Part shown: positions 37,925-47,346 of the stretch, piece by piece
Layout: each line of letters starts with the position of its first letter
Numbering within the stretch: the first letter of the stretch is position 1
Assembly (NCBI RefSeq): GCF_019457635.1
Contig: NZ_CP080412.1
Span: 744,001 to 808,000 of the forward strand
Direction of reading: 5' to 3'
Source: Shewanella mangrovisoli
GTDB taxonomy: Bacteria; Pseudomonadota; Gammaproteobacteria; Enterobacterales; Shewanellaceae
Length of the DNA stretch: 64,000 nucleotides
Program-made: the position numbers and the translations under genes
Notes under the pieces: generated by a model
Database searches by the model: none
What the model was told of the DNA's origin: nothing
Seen by the model: only the letters and a program-made list of their open reading frames with translations

Positions 37925-40900
37925 TTAAGCGATTTTCTCTATCTTGGCGGGCAGTCCTTGCCGCGCCGATGCGCCGCTGGCCCAGTCCACCAGCGGATAG
38001 CGACCATGGCGGCTTGGATCGAACAGATTCAAGTCGTTCATATTGATTCCGACGCGGATCAGCTGATTGGCGGCGATTATTTTGTCATCGATAACTATGT
38101 CCCGTGCGCCTAACTCCTTATGGCCATAGCCGTGCTCGATGGCAATGCAGTCGGGATGCACGCCCGCCACACATTCCACTAAAGCCACCACGCTGCCATT
38201 AGGTGTGCTGATCTTAACCGTATCACCGGTTTTAATGCCAAAGCGCTTGGCAGTTTGCTCATTGATGCGCACCGGATTATTGGGGTGCACTTGGCGTAAA
38301 CGATCCGAACCTATGCTCATCGAACTCATGGTATGCGACTTATAACTGCTGATCAGCAGCGGCCACTGTGACTTATCGAATGCTTGCTCCAAGGGCGTGC
38401 CGTCGGCGAGCGCTGGGTGATAACGTCGTGGACAGCCACTCATATATTCACCACTTAAACTGTTGCGCCGACTGCCCACCTCTGGGTTCCACAGCATTAA
38501 GGGTTTTGGCCAAACCTTGCTAGGGTTGCCCGCCTCGTCGCGACCCGCGCTGATATTCTCAAAGCGGCCGCCACGGGCAAATAAGTAACTGACTTTTTTG
38601 ACTTCTTCGGGTTTGAGTCTGGCATTCAGTTCCGCTTGAATGCGCCCAACCCCACTGAAGTACATATCCTCGGCATTGATATCGGCAACGGGTTTACCTA
38701 GGTAGGCCACGTTTGCCGCGCCGTAGAGCGAGAAGTCCGCCGCACGACTCAGAGGATGCAGACTGCCATCGGCGGCCTTGACCGCATTGTCACCGAAGCC
38801 GGGCAGATTGAGTTTTATCGCCACTTGGCTAAGGAAAGATTCCATACAAATCACATCGCCGTCGGCGGTTTTGGCGACCCTAGGTTCGACAATCGGCCAG
38901 CGCCCCGTAGCCTCTTTAGTGAGCGTGCCGTGCCACGCGGCGCTCCAGCCCCAAGATTCATAGGTTAAGGTGTCGGGGACTATGTAGTCCGACAGCGCCG
39001 AGGTCTCATTGATAAAGCTGTCGATGCTGATAAATAGCGGTAAGACTTTGGGATCTTTTAATTGTTCACCAATGGCTTCGCCGAGGCCCGCTTGACCATA
39101 AATCGGGTTACCCATATGGTTGATCCACGCCTTGAGTCGATAAGGATAACCATGCACCGCCGCGGTTAAATGTTCGCCCAGTAAGGGCGATGAGATGGGG
39201 AACCAAGGCTCCTTTGACGGATAGGGTGATTCTCCCGCCTCGACTTTTCGGCGGTACTCAGAGGTTTTTTCGTAGGGGAACTTAGAGCGGGAAAGGAATA
39301 CGCCCTTAGGTTCGACCATGCCGTCAAAGTCCTGCAAATTGTACCTTGGGCCCGCACCAAAGACGGGGAAAGTGCCGCCCTTAGCTATCGCGCCGCCCTT
39401 AAGATTTAGGTTACCTATCATAGCGTTGAGCATCATGATCGCCCATGCGCTGTAAAAACCGTTAGCACTCATAGTGCCGCCGTGGGAAATCACCGCCGCC
39501 TTAGTGCCATGGCTAGTAAACTTGTGGGCGAGTGCGGCAATTTGCGCCTCGCTGATATCACACTCCTTGGCGTAGTCGGCCATCTCGACGCTGCGCGCGG
39601 CTTCACTAAGCAGCTGAAAACTGGATTTCACGCTCAGCTCGCCCTTTGGCGTATTCACGCTTTGCTCAACCGCAAGTTGTGCCTTGGCGCATTGTCCTGC
39701 CGGTAGGATTTGCCCAGTAGCGGCATCGACAACCAGTGGAGAGTCTTGCTCGCCATAGGCTTTGCCTTCGAAGGGGAGACCGAGATCGCTGGCATACAAG
39801 TATTGGCCGTATCTGGGGTGATTTGGCGTGCTGATGATTAAGAAGCTGGCATTACTAAACCCGCGATAACCCGCCGCTTTCGCCGCTTCGGCATTGGGTG
39901 CGGTTAAAAACGCACTGGCGTAGCGCTGGTTATCGATAATCCAGCGCAGCATGCCCATGGCGAGGGCGGAGTCGGTTGCAGGGCGGATCGGCAGCCAAGT
40001 ATTGTTACCTGCACAGGGTTGGTTCGAGGCGTTGGGCAGCATGGGCGACACCACCACATAACTGAATTCCCGCCCGTCGACCCGAGCGTTGGCCAATTGC
40101 CGCGCTTGGCGTTTAAAAGGGTTGCCCGACTGCTGTGGCGAGGTACCGATAAACAGCAGAAACTCGCTATTGTCCCAATCGGGTTTAAGGTGAGCGTATT
40201 TCTTTAAATCGTCGAGCAGGGCACCCGCCCCTGCGCGATAAGTAAAGCCGCAATAGGCGCCGTGGTTGGCAAAATTTCGCGTGCCGAAGCTATTGAAGGT
40301 AAAACGTTTAATAATGACATCTCGGCCTTCATCCGAGGCGTTCGACACCAATAATTGGTTGGCCTTGGGGCCATATTCAGGATTATTGGCATCGAGTGGC
40401 GTGCTGATATCGCGAATTGCCCTTAAGCCTTCGACATGCCCCTCGCCAAATAAGTCACCGCCATCGACGACCTCGCTCAGCAGTTGCTCGAAACTGATGC
40501 TTTGCCATTGCCCACTGCCACGCGGCCCGACCCGTTTAAGGCATTGGGTGACGCGATAGGGACTATCTAATTGTTCTAACATGGCATTGCCACGGGCGCA
40601 GGCGGTTGAGCGCCCCTGTAAGCCCTGCTCTTTATAGGCACTTAAGCCGACTAAGGCGGTTTTGATCGGGGTATCGAAGTCAATATGTTCCCGCGCCGAG
40701 AGCGGATGATAGGGATTGCCGCTGATGCGGAGGATTTTATCTGTCTTATTGTCGATACGGGCGCGCACGCCGCACTTGGTCCAGCAGCCGAGACACATGG
40801 TATTGGCGATCCGTTGGTCATCGTTGCCAATCAGCTGGCCTGAGGTTAAATCTACTTTATATTCAGGGGCTAGTGAATTGCCATGGATGGGATTTTGGGT

Positions 40901-41032
40901 GTTTTTTCCCGAACTGCAATTCACCACACCTTTGCCCATTTGCGCTAAGGTATGGCTGTAACCTGCGGCAAATAATCCCACGCCACCCGTCACAGCAGCG
41001 CCTTTGATAAAACGACGTTTACTCTTATCCAT
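37925..41032 (-). CDS. ttrA: tetrathionate reductase catalytic subunit A
   Basis: Molybdenum bis-MGD enzyme of the DMSO reductase family that reduces tetrathionate to thiosulfate in the periplasm. The 1035-residue chain starts with a Tat signal (SKRRFIKGAAVTGGVG). It contains the [4Fe-4S] motif CLGCWTKCG, with a later Cys in ACARGNAMLEQL, and large Mo-cofactor domains. The length matches known TtrA (about 1020). The start was set at 41032, after AAGGAG; the frame stays open to 41086. It is the last gene of ttrBCA. The 50-base gap after ttrC is normal. Confidence 0.93.
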   Translation of the reverse strand: MDKSKRRFIKGAAVTGGVGLFAAGYSHTLAQMGKGVVNCSSGKNTQNPIHGNSLAPEYKVDLTSGQLIGNDDQRIANTMCLGCWTKCGVRARIDNKTDKILRISGNPYHPLSAREHIDFDTPIKTALVGLSAYKEQGLQGRSTACARGNAMLEQLDSPYRVTQCLKRVGPRGSGQWQSISFEQLLSEVVDGGDLFGEGHVEGLRAIRDISTPLDANNPEYGPKANQLLVSNASDEGRDVIIKRFTFNSFGTRNFANHGAYCGFTYRAGAGALLDDLKKYAHLKPDWDNSEFLLFIGTSPQQSGNPFKRQARQLANARVDGREFSYVVVSPMLPNASNQPCAGNNTWLPIRPATDSALAMGMLRWIIDNQRYASAFLTAPNAEAAKAAGYRGFSNASFLIISTPNHPRYGQYLYASDLGLPFEGKAYGEQDSPLVVDAATGQILPAGQCAKAQLAVEQSVNTPKGELSVKSSFQLLSEAARSVEMADYAKECDISEAQIAALAHKFTSHGTKAAVISHGGTMSANGFYSAWAIMMLNAMIGNLNLKGGAIAKGGTFPVFGAGPRYNLQDFDGMVEPKGVFLSRSKFPYEKTSEYRRKVEAGESPYPSKEPWFPISSPLLGEHLTAAVHGYPYRLKAWINHMGNPIYGQAGLGEAIGEQLKDPKVLPLFISIDSFINETSALSDYIVPDTLTYESWGWSAAWHGTLTKEATGRWPIVEPRVAKTADGDVICMESFLSQVAIKLNLPGFGDNAVKAADGSLHPLSRAADFSLYGAANVAYLGKPVADINAEDMYFSGVGRIQAELNARLKPEEVKKVSYLFARGGRFENISAGRDEAGNPSKVWPKPLMLWNPEVGSRRNSLSGEYMSGCPRRYHPALADGTPLEQAFDKSQWPLLISSYKSHTMSSMSIGSDRLRQVHPNNPVRINEQTAKRFGIKTGDTVKISTPNGSVVALVECVAGVHPDCIAIEHGYGHKELGARDIVIDDKIIAANQLIRVGINMNDLNLFDPSRHGRYPLVDWASGASARQGLPAKIEKIA

Positions 41033-41082
41033 TACGGACTCCTTAATGCGGTAACTTCTCTTGATATGGACGATGCTGTGTC

Positions 41083-42183
41083 TCAAGAGGCCAACTTAGT
41101 TGAGCTGGGTTGATAGCGAATAAATTCAGACACTAACACCATCAGTGCGAGCCACAGGCCGAAGGTGCCCGCGATACCTAATAGTCCCTCTGGCCCCCAT
41201 GGCAGTTGATAGAAATAAGTGCCCGCGCCGTATTTAGGGTCGGTTTGCGCTTGGATAAGTACAATCCAGCGAAATCCCCATGCCAGATGCACCGCCGTTA
41301 AACTGACGACTAACATCAATACCGAGGGGAGGCGGCGCACTGCTAATACCAAGGCCAGAAGGGCGAGGGTAACCAATACCCAAATGGCGGCCAGTTGCCA
41401 GCTTGGGCTGGTGTCTAATAACAGCGCCGCTTCGTGCGCCGAGCTGTTATCGAATAAGGCCCAGCCGATAAGACACAGGGCGAAGAGACCAAAGCTTGCC
41501 CTGACCCATTGCAGCAACCTGTCTTGGGTACTTGCTTGATAACCGTGCAAAATGCGATTGAGTAGGGCGAGTGTGCCGCAGGCGGCGAGCAGGGCACTGG
41601 TCGCCATCAATGGCGGTAACCAATAGGTATGCCAGAGCGGCCGCGCTTTGATCGCCATGGTCTCCATTCCGGTATAAAGCGCAATGGAACACGCACTCAA
41701 TGTAGCGATGAGCGCAATGGGTTTTAACAACTTGTCGCTGCTCCAATTACCGAATCTAAGCCATTGGCCGATACGGTTTAACCAATCCGCGTCTTCAGCC
41801 GAACTTGTAAGAGAAGACTGCGCCTGAGGTAGGTAAGGCCGCAGTAATAACCAAGCAAACACTAGACTCGTGCCAGAAAATATCGGCAGTAAAAAGGCGC
41901 CGTACCACATCCACGAATGCGGTCTGATTTGGGCATAGAAATGCCATGCCCGCAGCGGTTGGTGAAGGTCTGCAAGCAGTGCAATCGGCGCGACTATACC
42001 TGCGGTGAGCATCAAGCAGGCGCAGAGCTTGAGCAATCTGGCGTCGGTTTGTTTTGCACTAAATAAATGAATGGTCGCCACCCACACACTGGCGTAGGCC
42101 AAACCCATTAAAAAGAAGTATTGCACTGCCCAAGGTAGCCAAGTGATGGCGATATCTGGGGTAAAGATTTCTTTAATGATCAT
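41083..42183 (-). CDS. ttrC: tetrathionate reductase membrane subunit C
   Basis: NrfD-family integral membrane protein (366 residues, about nine transmembrane helices) that oxidises quinol and passes electrons to TtrB. Seen in sequence: repeated hydrophobic helices, PWAVQYFFLMGLAYASVW at the N-terminus, and HFYAQIRPHSWMWYGAFLLP. It overlaps the end of ttrB by 11 bases, so the two are coupled. With TtrA and TtrB it forms the membrane-bound enzyme. Confidence 0.92.
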   Translation of the reverse strand: MIIKEIFTPDIAITWLPWAVQYFFLMGLAYASVWVATIHLFSAKQTDARLLKLCACLMLTAGIVAPIALLADLHQPLRAWHFYAQIRPHSWMWYGAFLLPIFSGTSLVFAWLLLRPYLPQAQSSLTSSAEDADWLNRIGQWLRFGNWSSDKLLKPIALIATLSACSIALYTGMETMAIKARPLWHTYWLPPLMATSALLAACGTLALLNRILHGYQASTQDRLLQWVRASFGLFALCLIGWALFDNSSAHEAALLLDTSPSWQLAAIWVLVTLALLALVLAVRRLPSVLMLVVSLTAVHLAWGFRWIVLIQAQTDPKYGAGTYFYQLPWGPEGLLGIAGTFGLWLALMVLVSEFIRYQPSSTKLAS

Positions 42184-42928
42184 GGTGGATCTCCTCGCCA
42201 GTGTCTGTCAGTAGGGTGCGAACGGGGGCTTGGCCGCTGATCCTATGTTCAAAGGCGCTGTTCATGCCGATGTAAAACACTCTAGGTGCCGTATTGGCAT
42301 CGGGCTTGAGTACCTTGATATCCGCTTGATTCGCTTTGAGTAGTTGGCTGATGTGGCTGTGAGGATCGTTCAGATCGCCAATCACCCTCGCTTCGCCGAC
42401 ACAGGTTTCGACACAGGCGGGTAAGAGTCCTGCTTCGAGCCTGTGGGCGCAGAAGGTGCATTTATCGGCGGTGTTGGTGTCATGGTTGATAAAGCGCGCA
42501 TCGTAGGGGCAAGCCTGCACACAGTATCCGCAGCCGACGCACCATTCGTTGTTGACGACCACAATGCCATCTGGGCGTTGGAAGGTCGCACCCGTGGGGC
42601 AAATCGGGATGCAAGGCGGGTTTTCGCAGTGATTACACAGTCTTGGCAACATCAAAAATGCGGGTGGCGTGGCTGCATCCTGTTGCGACACTTCATATTG
42701 CTGCACTGTGGTACGAAATTGCCCCAAGGGCGGCAGGTTTTCGAAGGTGCACGCCACGGTGCAGGCCTGACAGCCGACGCAGCGGCGCAGGTCAATCACC
42801 ATGCCGTAGCGTTTGCCCGTAGCTGCAGTTTGAGCCAGTTGGGCTTGCACTTGCACGACGGGAATGAGTGCGGCGCCGACACTCACACTGGCCATTTTTC
42901 CGAGAAACTGACGTTTACTCTTGTCCAT
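42173..42928 (-). CDS. ttrB: tetrathionate reductase iron-sulfur subunit B
   Basis: A 251-residue ferredoxin-like subunit with 16 clustered Cys for four [4Fe-4S] clusters: CVGCQACTVAC, CNHCENPPCIPIC, CVGCGYCVQAC, and CTFC…CVETC. The N-terminal Tat-like signal reads SKRQFLGK, with Lys-Arg in place of the twin Arg. The same lysine substitution is known for Salmonella TtrB, so this is a family trait. The start at 42928 follows AAGGAAA; a GTG five codons earlier is the alternative. First gene of ttrBCA, divergent from ttrSR. Confidence 0.94.
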   Translation of the reverse strand: MDKSKRQFLGKMASVSVGAALIPVVQVQAQLAQTAATGKRYGMVIDLRRCVGCQACTVACTFENLPPLGQFRTTVQQYEVSQQDAATPPAFLMLPRLCNHCENPPCIPICPTGATFQRPDGIVVVNNEWCVGCGYCVQACPYDARFINHDTNTADKCTFCAHRLEAGLLPACVETCVGEARVIGDLNDPHSHISQLLKANQADIKVLKPDANTAPRVFYIGMNSAFEHRISGQAPVRTLLTDTGEEIHHDH

Positions 42929-43118
42929 AGGAATTTCCTTCACTCTTACAGATAAAACGGGTCGAAAGACTTAAGGTTTAGCGTTAGGCGCATTCTGTAA
43001 AAGGCGGGGTGGCATCTCTATAGTGGTTTTCCACATATCCGATAGGGACTTGATCTAGCGCAACAAATATCAGTTAGAATGACCTCTCAAAAATTAGGGT
43101 TTATGATTTAGCAACAAA
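42929..43118. promoter_or_regulatory. ttrBCA/ttrSR divergent promoter region
   Basis: A 190-base region between divergent genes. The short palindrome GTGGTTTTCCAC at 43023–43034 is a candidate TtrR operator. TTGATCTAGCGCAAC at 43050–43064 resembles an FNR/EtrA half-site (TTGAT-N4-ATCAA) with two mismatches. Both are by-eye matches and unproven. Confidence 0.35.
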
Positions 43119-45146
43119 ATGGATCTCATCCTAGGGCTAAGGAGTATGGGCACAGTGTTGAGTGTTGTCGTATCAACTATCGTATCAATCAAGAGTTGGC
43201 GAACGGGATTCACATTCGTCATCGTCTTATTTAGCCTGCTGAGTCTCTCAGTCATGGCTGAAGTTTCGGCTGCTCAAGCTACTGAGCTAGGTGCATTAAC
43301 GGTTGCGCCCGCGGGAGAGCTGATGGATGAAGCTGGTGCTAACTATCAAGTAGTCGATGTGGGCGTATTGGCCATTCGAGGCTATAAGGGCACCATCAAT
43401 CGTTGGCAACCGCTGATGGGCTGGCTTGAGTCACAGATTCCCAATAGTTACTTTAGGTTGCATCCCTTAAGCCTCGAAGAGCTAGCCAAAGGGGTCGAAA
43501 CCGAGGGCCTCGATTTTGTAATCACTAACCCCGGGCAGTCGGTGATGTTAGCGCGGCAGTATTCCCTGTCTTGGCTCGCCACCCTACGAAGCCCAATCAA
43601 CAATGGCGCGGCCATGCAGGTGGGCTCGGCGCTGGTGGTCAGGGCCGACTCACCCTATCAAACCTTGCAGGATCTCAAGGGCAAGCGCCTTGGTATTGTC
43701 TCCAAAAATGCCTTCGGTGGTTATCTCACTATGGTCTACGAGGCGCAGCTAAAGGGCATAGATTTACCTGATTTGGCTGGGGAAATTGTTCCCTTAGGCT
43801 TTCCGCTCGATAACCTGGTTTATCAGCTCGGCGCTACAGCTCATCTGGGGGGGACAAATGAGCTTAGTGGTACAGATGCACCAAGCGGTAAAGCACTAAG
43901 CGTCAAAGCTCTAGGCCTAGATGCGGCGATTGTGCCCGTCTGCCAGCTTGAGCAAATGCAGGCTGAAGGCTTGATCAACATAAAGGATTATCGGGTACTC
44001 GATAATCAGGCGCCCGTTGGGTTCCATTGCCAAGTGTCGAGTCGACTCTATCCCAACTGGTCGATGGCTAAGACCAATCGTGCGACACAAACCTTAGCCA
44101 AGCAGGTGACTCAAGCACTACTGGCCTTACCCGAGGACAGTCCCGCCGCGAGAGCCGCCGAATCTGCGGGTTGGACCACGGCCGTGAGCCAACTCGCGAT
44201 TGATCAACTGCTTAAAGATCTCGATATGCATCCCCTACAAACTCCGTGGTGGCAGCGAGCATGGCAATGGGTGAAGCTGCATCAGCATTGGGCTTGGCTA
44301 GCGTTGGCGATTTTAGTGCTGCTCAACGTGTACCATTTCTGGCTCGAATATCGCTTTAGCCGCCGTGGCCGCGAGTTGATAAACACCCAGCGACAACTCA
44401 GTGAAAACCGCGCCCTGTTGGAGCATGCCCAGCGCATCGCGATTGCCGGGGAGTTAGGGGCGAGTCTATCCCATGAACTCAATCAACCGCTGGCGGCGAT
44501 TGGCCATTACTGCCATGGCGCCGAGGTGCGTTTGCAGCGTGGGACGAGTCCTGAAGAATTACAAGCTGTGCTGAATTTGATTCAGCAAGAGGTCAGTCGC
44601 GCCGACAGCATTATCAGCCGTTTGCGTAATTTATTGAAAAAACGGTCGGTCTCCAAACAACCCTTATATTTGCACCAGCTTGTGAACGACACTGCGCCGC
44701 TGCTCGCCTATGAGCTGGAGCAGCATCAGATCCTGCTTTCCACCAATATTAGCGGCGAAGCCTATCCTTTGCCCTTGGACGAAGTCGGCATGCAGCAGCT
44801 ACTGCTCAACCTATTGAAAAATGCCGCCGATGCCTGTGTGCTGCGTCAGCAGAGCGAGGTCGATGCGGCAAAAAACTATCTGCCCACTATCGATATCGAC
44901 CTTAGGTATCAGGACCGTAAGATACTGCTCACGGTCACAGACAATGGTACTGGGCTGACCGAGGATGCCAATCTGCTGATGCAGGCCTTTTATTCGACTA
45001 AGTCTGAGGGGTTAGGGCTGGGACTGGTGATCTGCCGTGATATTGCCGAGAGTCATGGTGGCCGCTTTAGCCTCGAAACTGCCCTAGGTGGCGGCTGCCA
45101 AGCACAGGTTTCCTTACCCCGTAAGCTTGAGGGAGCACCAGCATGA
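43119..45146 (+). CDS. ttrS: tetrathionate sensor histidine kinase TtrS
   Basis: Inner-membrane sensor (675 residues). An N-terminal helix/signal (~20–48) is followed by a PhnD-like periplasmic binding domain (~75–365: GTINRWQPLMGWL; LDFVITNPGQSVMLA; ADSPYQTLQDLKGKRLGIVS). A transmembrane helix (~385–410) leads to HisKA with SLSHELNQPLAAIGHY, then HATPase with NLLKNAADAC and LGLGLVICRDI. TtrSR pairs from related Shewanella are established tetrathionate sensors. The start may be the ATG at 43146 instead. A short Gly/Ser/Thr-rich stretch (~246–266) sits inside the periplasmic domain. The 3' end overlaps ttrR (ATGA). Confidence 0.92.
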   Translation: MDLILGLRSMGTVLSVVVSTIVSIKSWRTGFTFVIVLFSLLSLSVMAEVSAAQATELGALTVAPAGELMDEAGANYQVVDVGVLAIRGYKGTINRWQPLMGWLESQIPNSYFRLHPLSLEELAKGVETEGLDFVITNPGQSVMLARQYSLSWLATLRSPINNGAAMQVGSALVVRADSPYQTLQDLKGKRLGIVSKNAFGGYLTMVYEAQLKGIDLPDLAGEIVPLGFPLDNLVYQLGATAHLGGTNELSGTDAPSGKALSVKALGLDAAIVPVCQLEQMQAEGLINIKDYRVLDNQAPVGFHCQVSSRLYPNWSMAKTNRATQTLAKQVTQALLALPEDSPAARAAESAGWTTAVSQLAIDQLLKDLDMHPLQTPWWQRAWQWVKLHQHWAWLALAILVLLNVYHFWLEYRFSRRGRELINTQRQLSENRALLEHAQRIAIAGELGASLSHELNQPLAAIGHYCHGAEVRLQRGTSPEELQAVLNLIQQEVSRADSIISRLRNLLKKRSVSKQPLYLHQLVNDTAPLLAYELEQHQILLSTNISGEAYPLPLDEVGMQQLLLNLLKNAADACVLRQQSEVDAAKNYLPTIDIDLRYQDRKILLTVTDNGTGLTEDANLLMQAFYSTKSEGLGLGLVICRDIAESHGGRFSLETALGGGCQAQVSLPRKLEGAPA

Positions 45147-45763
45147 GCCAACAATTGCCCGTGTATTTAATCGATGACGATGAGTCGGTGCGCCGCTCGC
45201 TGCGGTTTATGCTCGAAAGCTATAGCCTGAATATCCACGATTTTGATAGTGCCGAGGCATTTTTTGCCGCCATCGACTTGAGTGAACCGGGCTGCGCCTT
45301 AGTCGATGTGCGTATGCCGGGCCTCAGTGGGCCGCAATTACATGCGCAATTAGTGCAATACAATAGTCCGCTGGCGGTGATTTATCTTACTGGACACGGC
45401 GATGTGCCCATGGCAGTGGAGGCGCTAAAACTCGGGGCGGTGGATTTTTTCCAAAAGCCCGCCGATGGCGCTAAGCTCGCCGACGCGGTCGTTAAAGCGC
45501 TAGAACATGCCAAGGCGCATTATCAAGATAATCAATATGTAAAAACCTATCTGGCGCTTACGCCGCGTGAGCGGGAAATCCTTAACCTCATCGCCAAAGG
45601 TTATAAAAATCAGGAGATTGCCGATACGCTGTGCATCGCTATGCGCACGGTCGAAATTCACCGTTCCAATCTCATGCGGGGCATGCAGGTTGGCTCGCTC
45701 GCCGAGATGATCTTAATCTATGGCCGCATCGCCGAACATTTAAAGGTCTTGGACTCTGATTAA
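45143..45763 (+). CDS. ttrR: tetrathionate response regulator TtrR
   Basis: FixJ/NarL-type regulator of 206 residues. The receiver domain has Asp55 in VDVRMPG and the conserved Lys in FFQKPADG. The C-terminal LuxR-type helix-turn-helix (LTPREREILNLIAKGYKNQEIADTL; MRTVEIHRSNLMRGM) binds DNA. It is expected to activate ttrBCA when phosphorylated by TtrS. It overlaps the end of ttrS by four bases and is followed by a terminator. Confidence 0.94.
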   Translation: MSQQLPVYLIDDDESVRRSLRFMLESYSLNIHDFDSAEAFFAAIDLSEPGCALVDVRMPGLSGPQLHAQLVQYNSPLAVIYLTGHGDVPMAVEALKLGAVDFFQKPADGAKLADAVVKALEHAKAHYQDNQYVKTYLALTPREREILNLIAKGYKNQEIADTLCIAMRTVEIHRSNLMRGMQVGSLAEMILIYGRIAEHLKVLDSD

Positions 45764-45790
45764 TGGCGCGAGAAGCCTCAGCTTGCCGCC

Positions 45791-45818
45791 AAGCCTTTAC
45801 AACCAAGCCTTTGCAACC
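45791..45818 (+). repeat. 14-bp tandem repeat
   Basis: Two copies of AAGCCTTTACAACC, differing by one base, lie directly in tandem between ttrR and its terminator. Confidence 0.6.
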
Positions 45819-45833
45819 AAAGATTTAATAGGA

Positions 45834-45858
45834 AAAAGCGCATCGAAAGATGCGCTTT
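45834..45858. terminator. bidirectional terminator ttrR / intradiol dioxygenase
   Basis: A perfect 11-bp stem AAAAGCGCATC/GATGCGCTTTT with a GAAA tetraloop and A/T runs on both sides serves the two convergent genes. Confidence 0.9.
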
Positions 45859-45904
45859 TCTATCATGCTCAATCATGCATATCGAATGAGTTCTTTCAAC
45901 TCGA

Positions 45905-46804
45905 TTAATTCAACTGGAGTGTGCGCCACGCTAGGAGTGAGCCATCGTCATTTTGGCTGGTATTAAATAGAAACGCGCTGTAATTGCTACCAAAAATATT
46001 GTCGCGACTCAGGCTGGTATCTTGCTGGCCACGGGTCAGATATTCGGGATGGCTGGTGCAAATCTCGGTCGTCAAACTCTCGCTAAAGCCCAGTTGGGAG
46101 ACCAACTGGTCGTTATTGTTGTTTCGTATCCGAAAGTGCACATGGATAGTGCGCCCCGAGTACCAGCCCGGAAAGCAGGATTTAAAGTTAACTCGCCCCT
46201 CGCTGTCGGTCACTTGGGTGCCCCTAAACCACTGGGATTGCAGCGCCTTACTCGAATTTCCGGTGCAATAGCCACTGTTAAAGCGACTCTTATCCGCACT
46301 GCCACTGGTGTCGCCTGAGTAAACGCCAGCGACATTACAATGCCAGACTTCCACCTCTAATCCGCTCAATGGATTGCAATCTTTATCAATCACTTGAAAG
46401 CAAATCTGCATAGGCAAACCCGATTCGGCATCCGAAATATCATCCCGATTATCGACTTGGAAATAGCAAGGCCCTTCCACCGCCGATTGGGTTAATGCCA
46501 AGGCACAGGCACCACTGGCGGTGAAGAGGCTGGTGTCGGGGAAGTTGACCGTCATGCTGGCGGTGCCACCACTGGCCCAATCGCTCGGGGTCGTCACATC
46601 GGCACCTGAGCCGGTATCAGTGTTGCTATTGCTACTGTCGTTGGTACTTTCTTCGGACTCCGAACCGCAGCCGACTAAGCCGACCAAGGGACTCGCGACC
46701 AATGTCCAGCCAATGGCTTTGAGTAAGGTGCGGCGCGGGGCGTTGTCTATCGTGGTGTTTAGCGCCGTTTTAAGCGCTGAAGATGGGCGGGTATTTTTTG
46801 TCAT
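45905..46804 (-). CDS. exported intradiol dioxygenase-like lipoprotein
   Basis: A 299-residue protein. The N-terminus has an RR pair (APRRTLLKAIGWTLVASPLVGLVGC) resembling a Tat signal and ending in lipobox LVGC, so it is likely exported and lipidated. An S/T/N-rich linker (~50–75) follows. The mature domain has the intradiol dioxygenase fold and iron ligands: the Tyr in GVYSG after EVWHCN, and Tyr, His, His in FPGWYSGRTIHVHFRI. Such secreted members exist but their natural substrates are unknown; catechol cleavage is inferred. No other aromatic catabolism gene is adjacent. Confidence 0.82.
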   Translation of the reverse strand: MTKNTRPSSALKTALNTTIDNAPRRTLLKAIGWTLVASPLVGLVGCGSESEESTNDSSNSNTDTGSGADVTTPSDWASGGTASMTVNFPDTSLFTASGACALALTQSAVEGPCYFQVDNRDDISDAESGLPMQICFQVIDKDCNPLSGLEVEVWHCNVAGVYSGDTSGSADKSRFNSGYCTGNSSKALQSQWFRGTQVTDSEGRVNFKSCFPGWYSGRTIHVHFRIRNNNNDQLVSQLGFSESLTTEICTSHPEYLTRGQQDTSLSRDNIFGSNYSAFLFNTSQNDDGSLLAWRTLQLN

Positions 46805-47346
46805 TTGGGCTACTCACTTAGCTGGGTTTTATTGTTAACGCTTGCAGTGATTAGTGAATGAAATGTGATTTTGGTTCGGCTTTGATCCCGAGTATTTCAC
46901 TGTTTTACCCAAGTTGACAGTTGCTGAAAATGTTAACGGCCGCTAATGCCTCTATATCGGCTCGGAGCGCCGACATTGGCCTTTTTCCCCTGAGCTTTTA
47001 TACCCAATTGTGATCTACTGACGTTTTGTTAACCGTTAAATGGATGGGAATTGAGGTAACATTGAGCAGACTTGTTTTGCGAAGGTGAAAGACTCCGGTG
47101 CTCGATTGCTTATGCCCCCTATTTGCCTTATTTTAGGGGCACAAAATGGGACTTTACCTCGCAATTTTCGCAAAGATGATTTCGCAAGGATGATTACCCG
47201 TCACATGCTTTTGTCCATTGAGACTGACCGCCCCTTTATTGTGTTGAGCTTAGGTTGTGCGCCTCGGCGTTTAATCTTGAGTCATGGTCTCGATTTGGGC
47301 TCGATTTATCTGGGTTAGCTTTGACCCCGTTTGGATAAGGAATGAA
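46805..47346. promoter_or_regulatory. intergenic region upstream of SMC-like operon
   Basis: About 540 bases between divergent genes. It should hold two promoters. A 77-codon frame at 47085–47318 has no recognisable product and is not called. No strong repeat or RNA was found. Confidence 0.4.

Noticed and set aside
45791-45818. Regulatory tandem operator
   Set aside because: It lies after ttrR and before its terminator; more likely a neutral duplication.
47085-47318. 77-codon ORF upstream of the SMC gene
   Set aside because: No homology pattern, no ribosome-binding site; lies in the expected promoter region.
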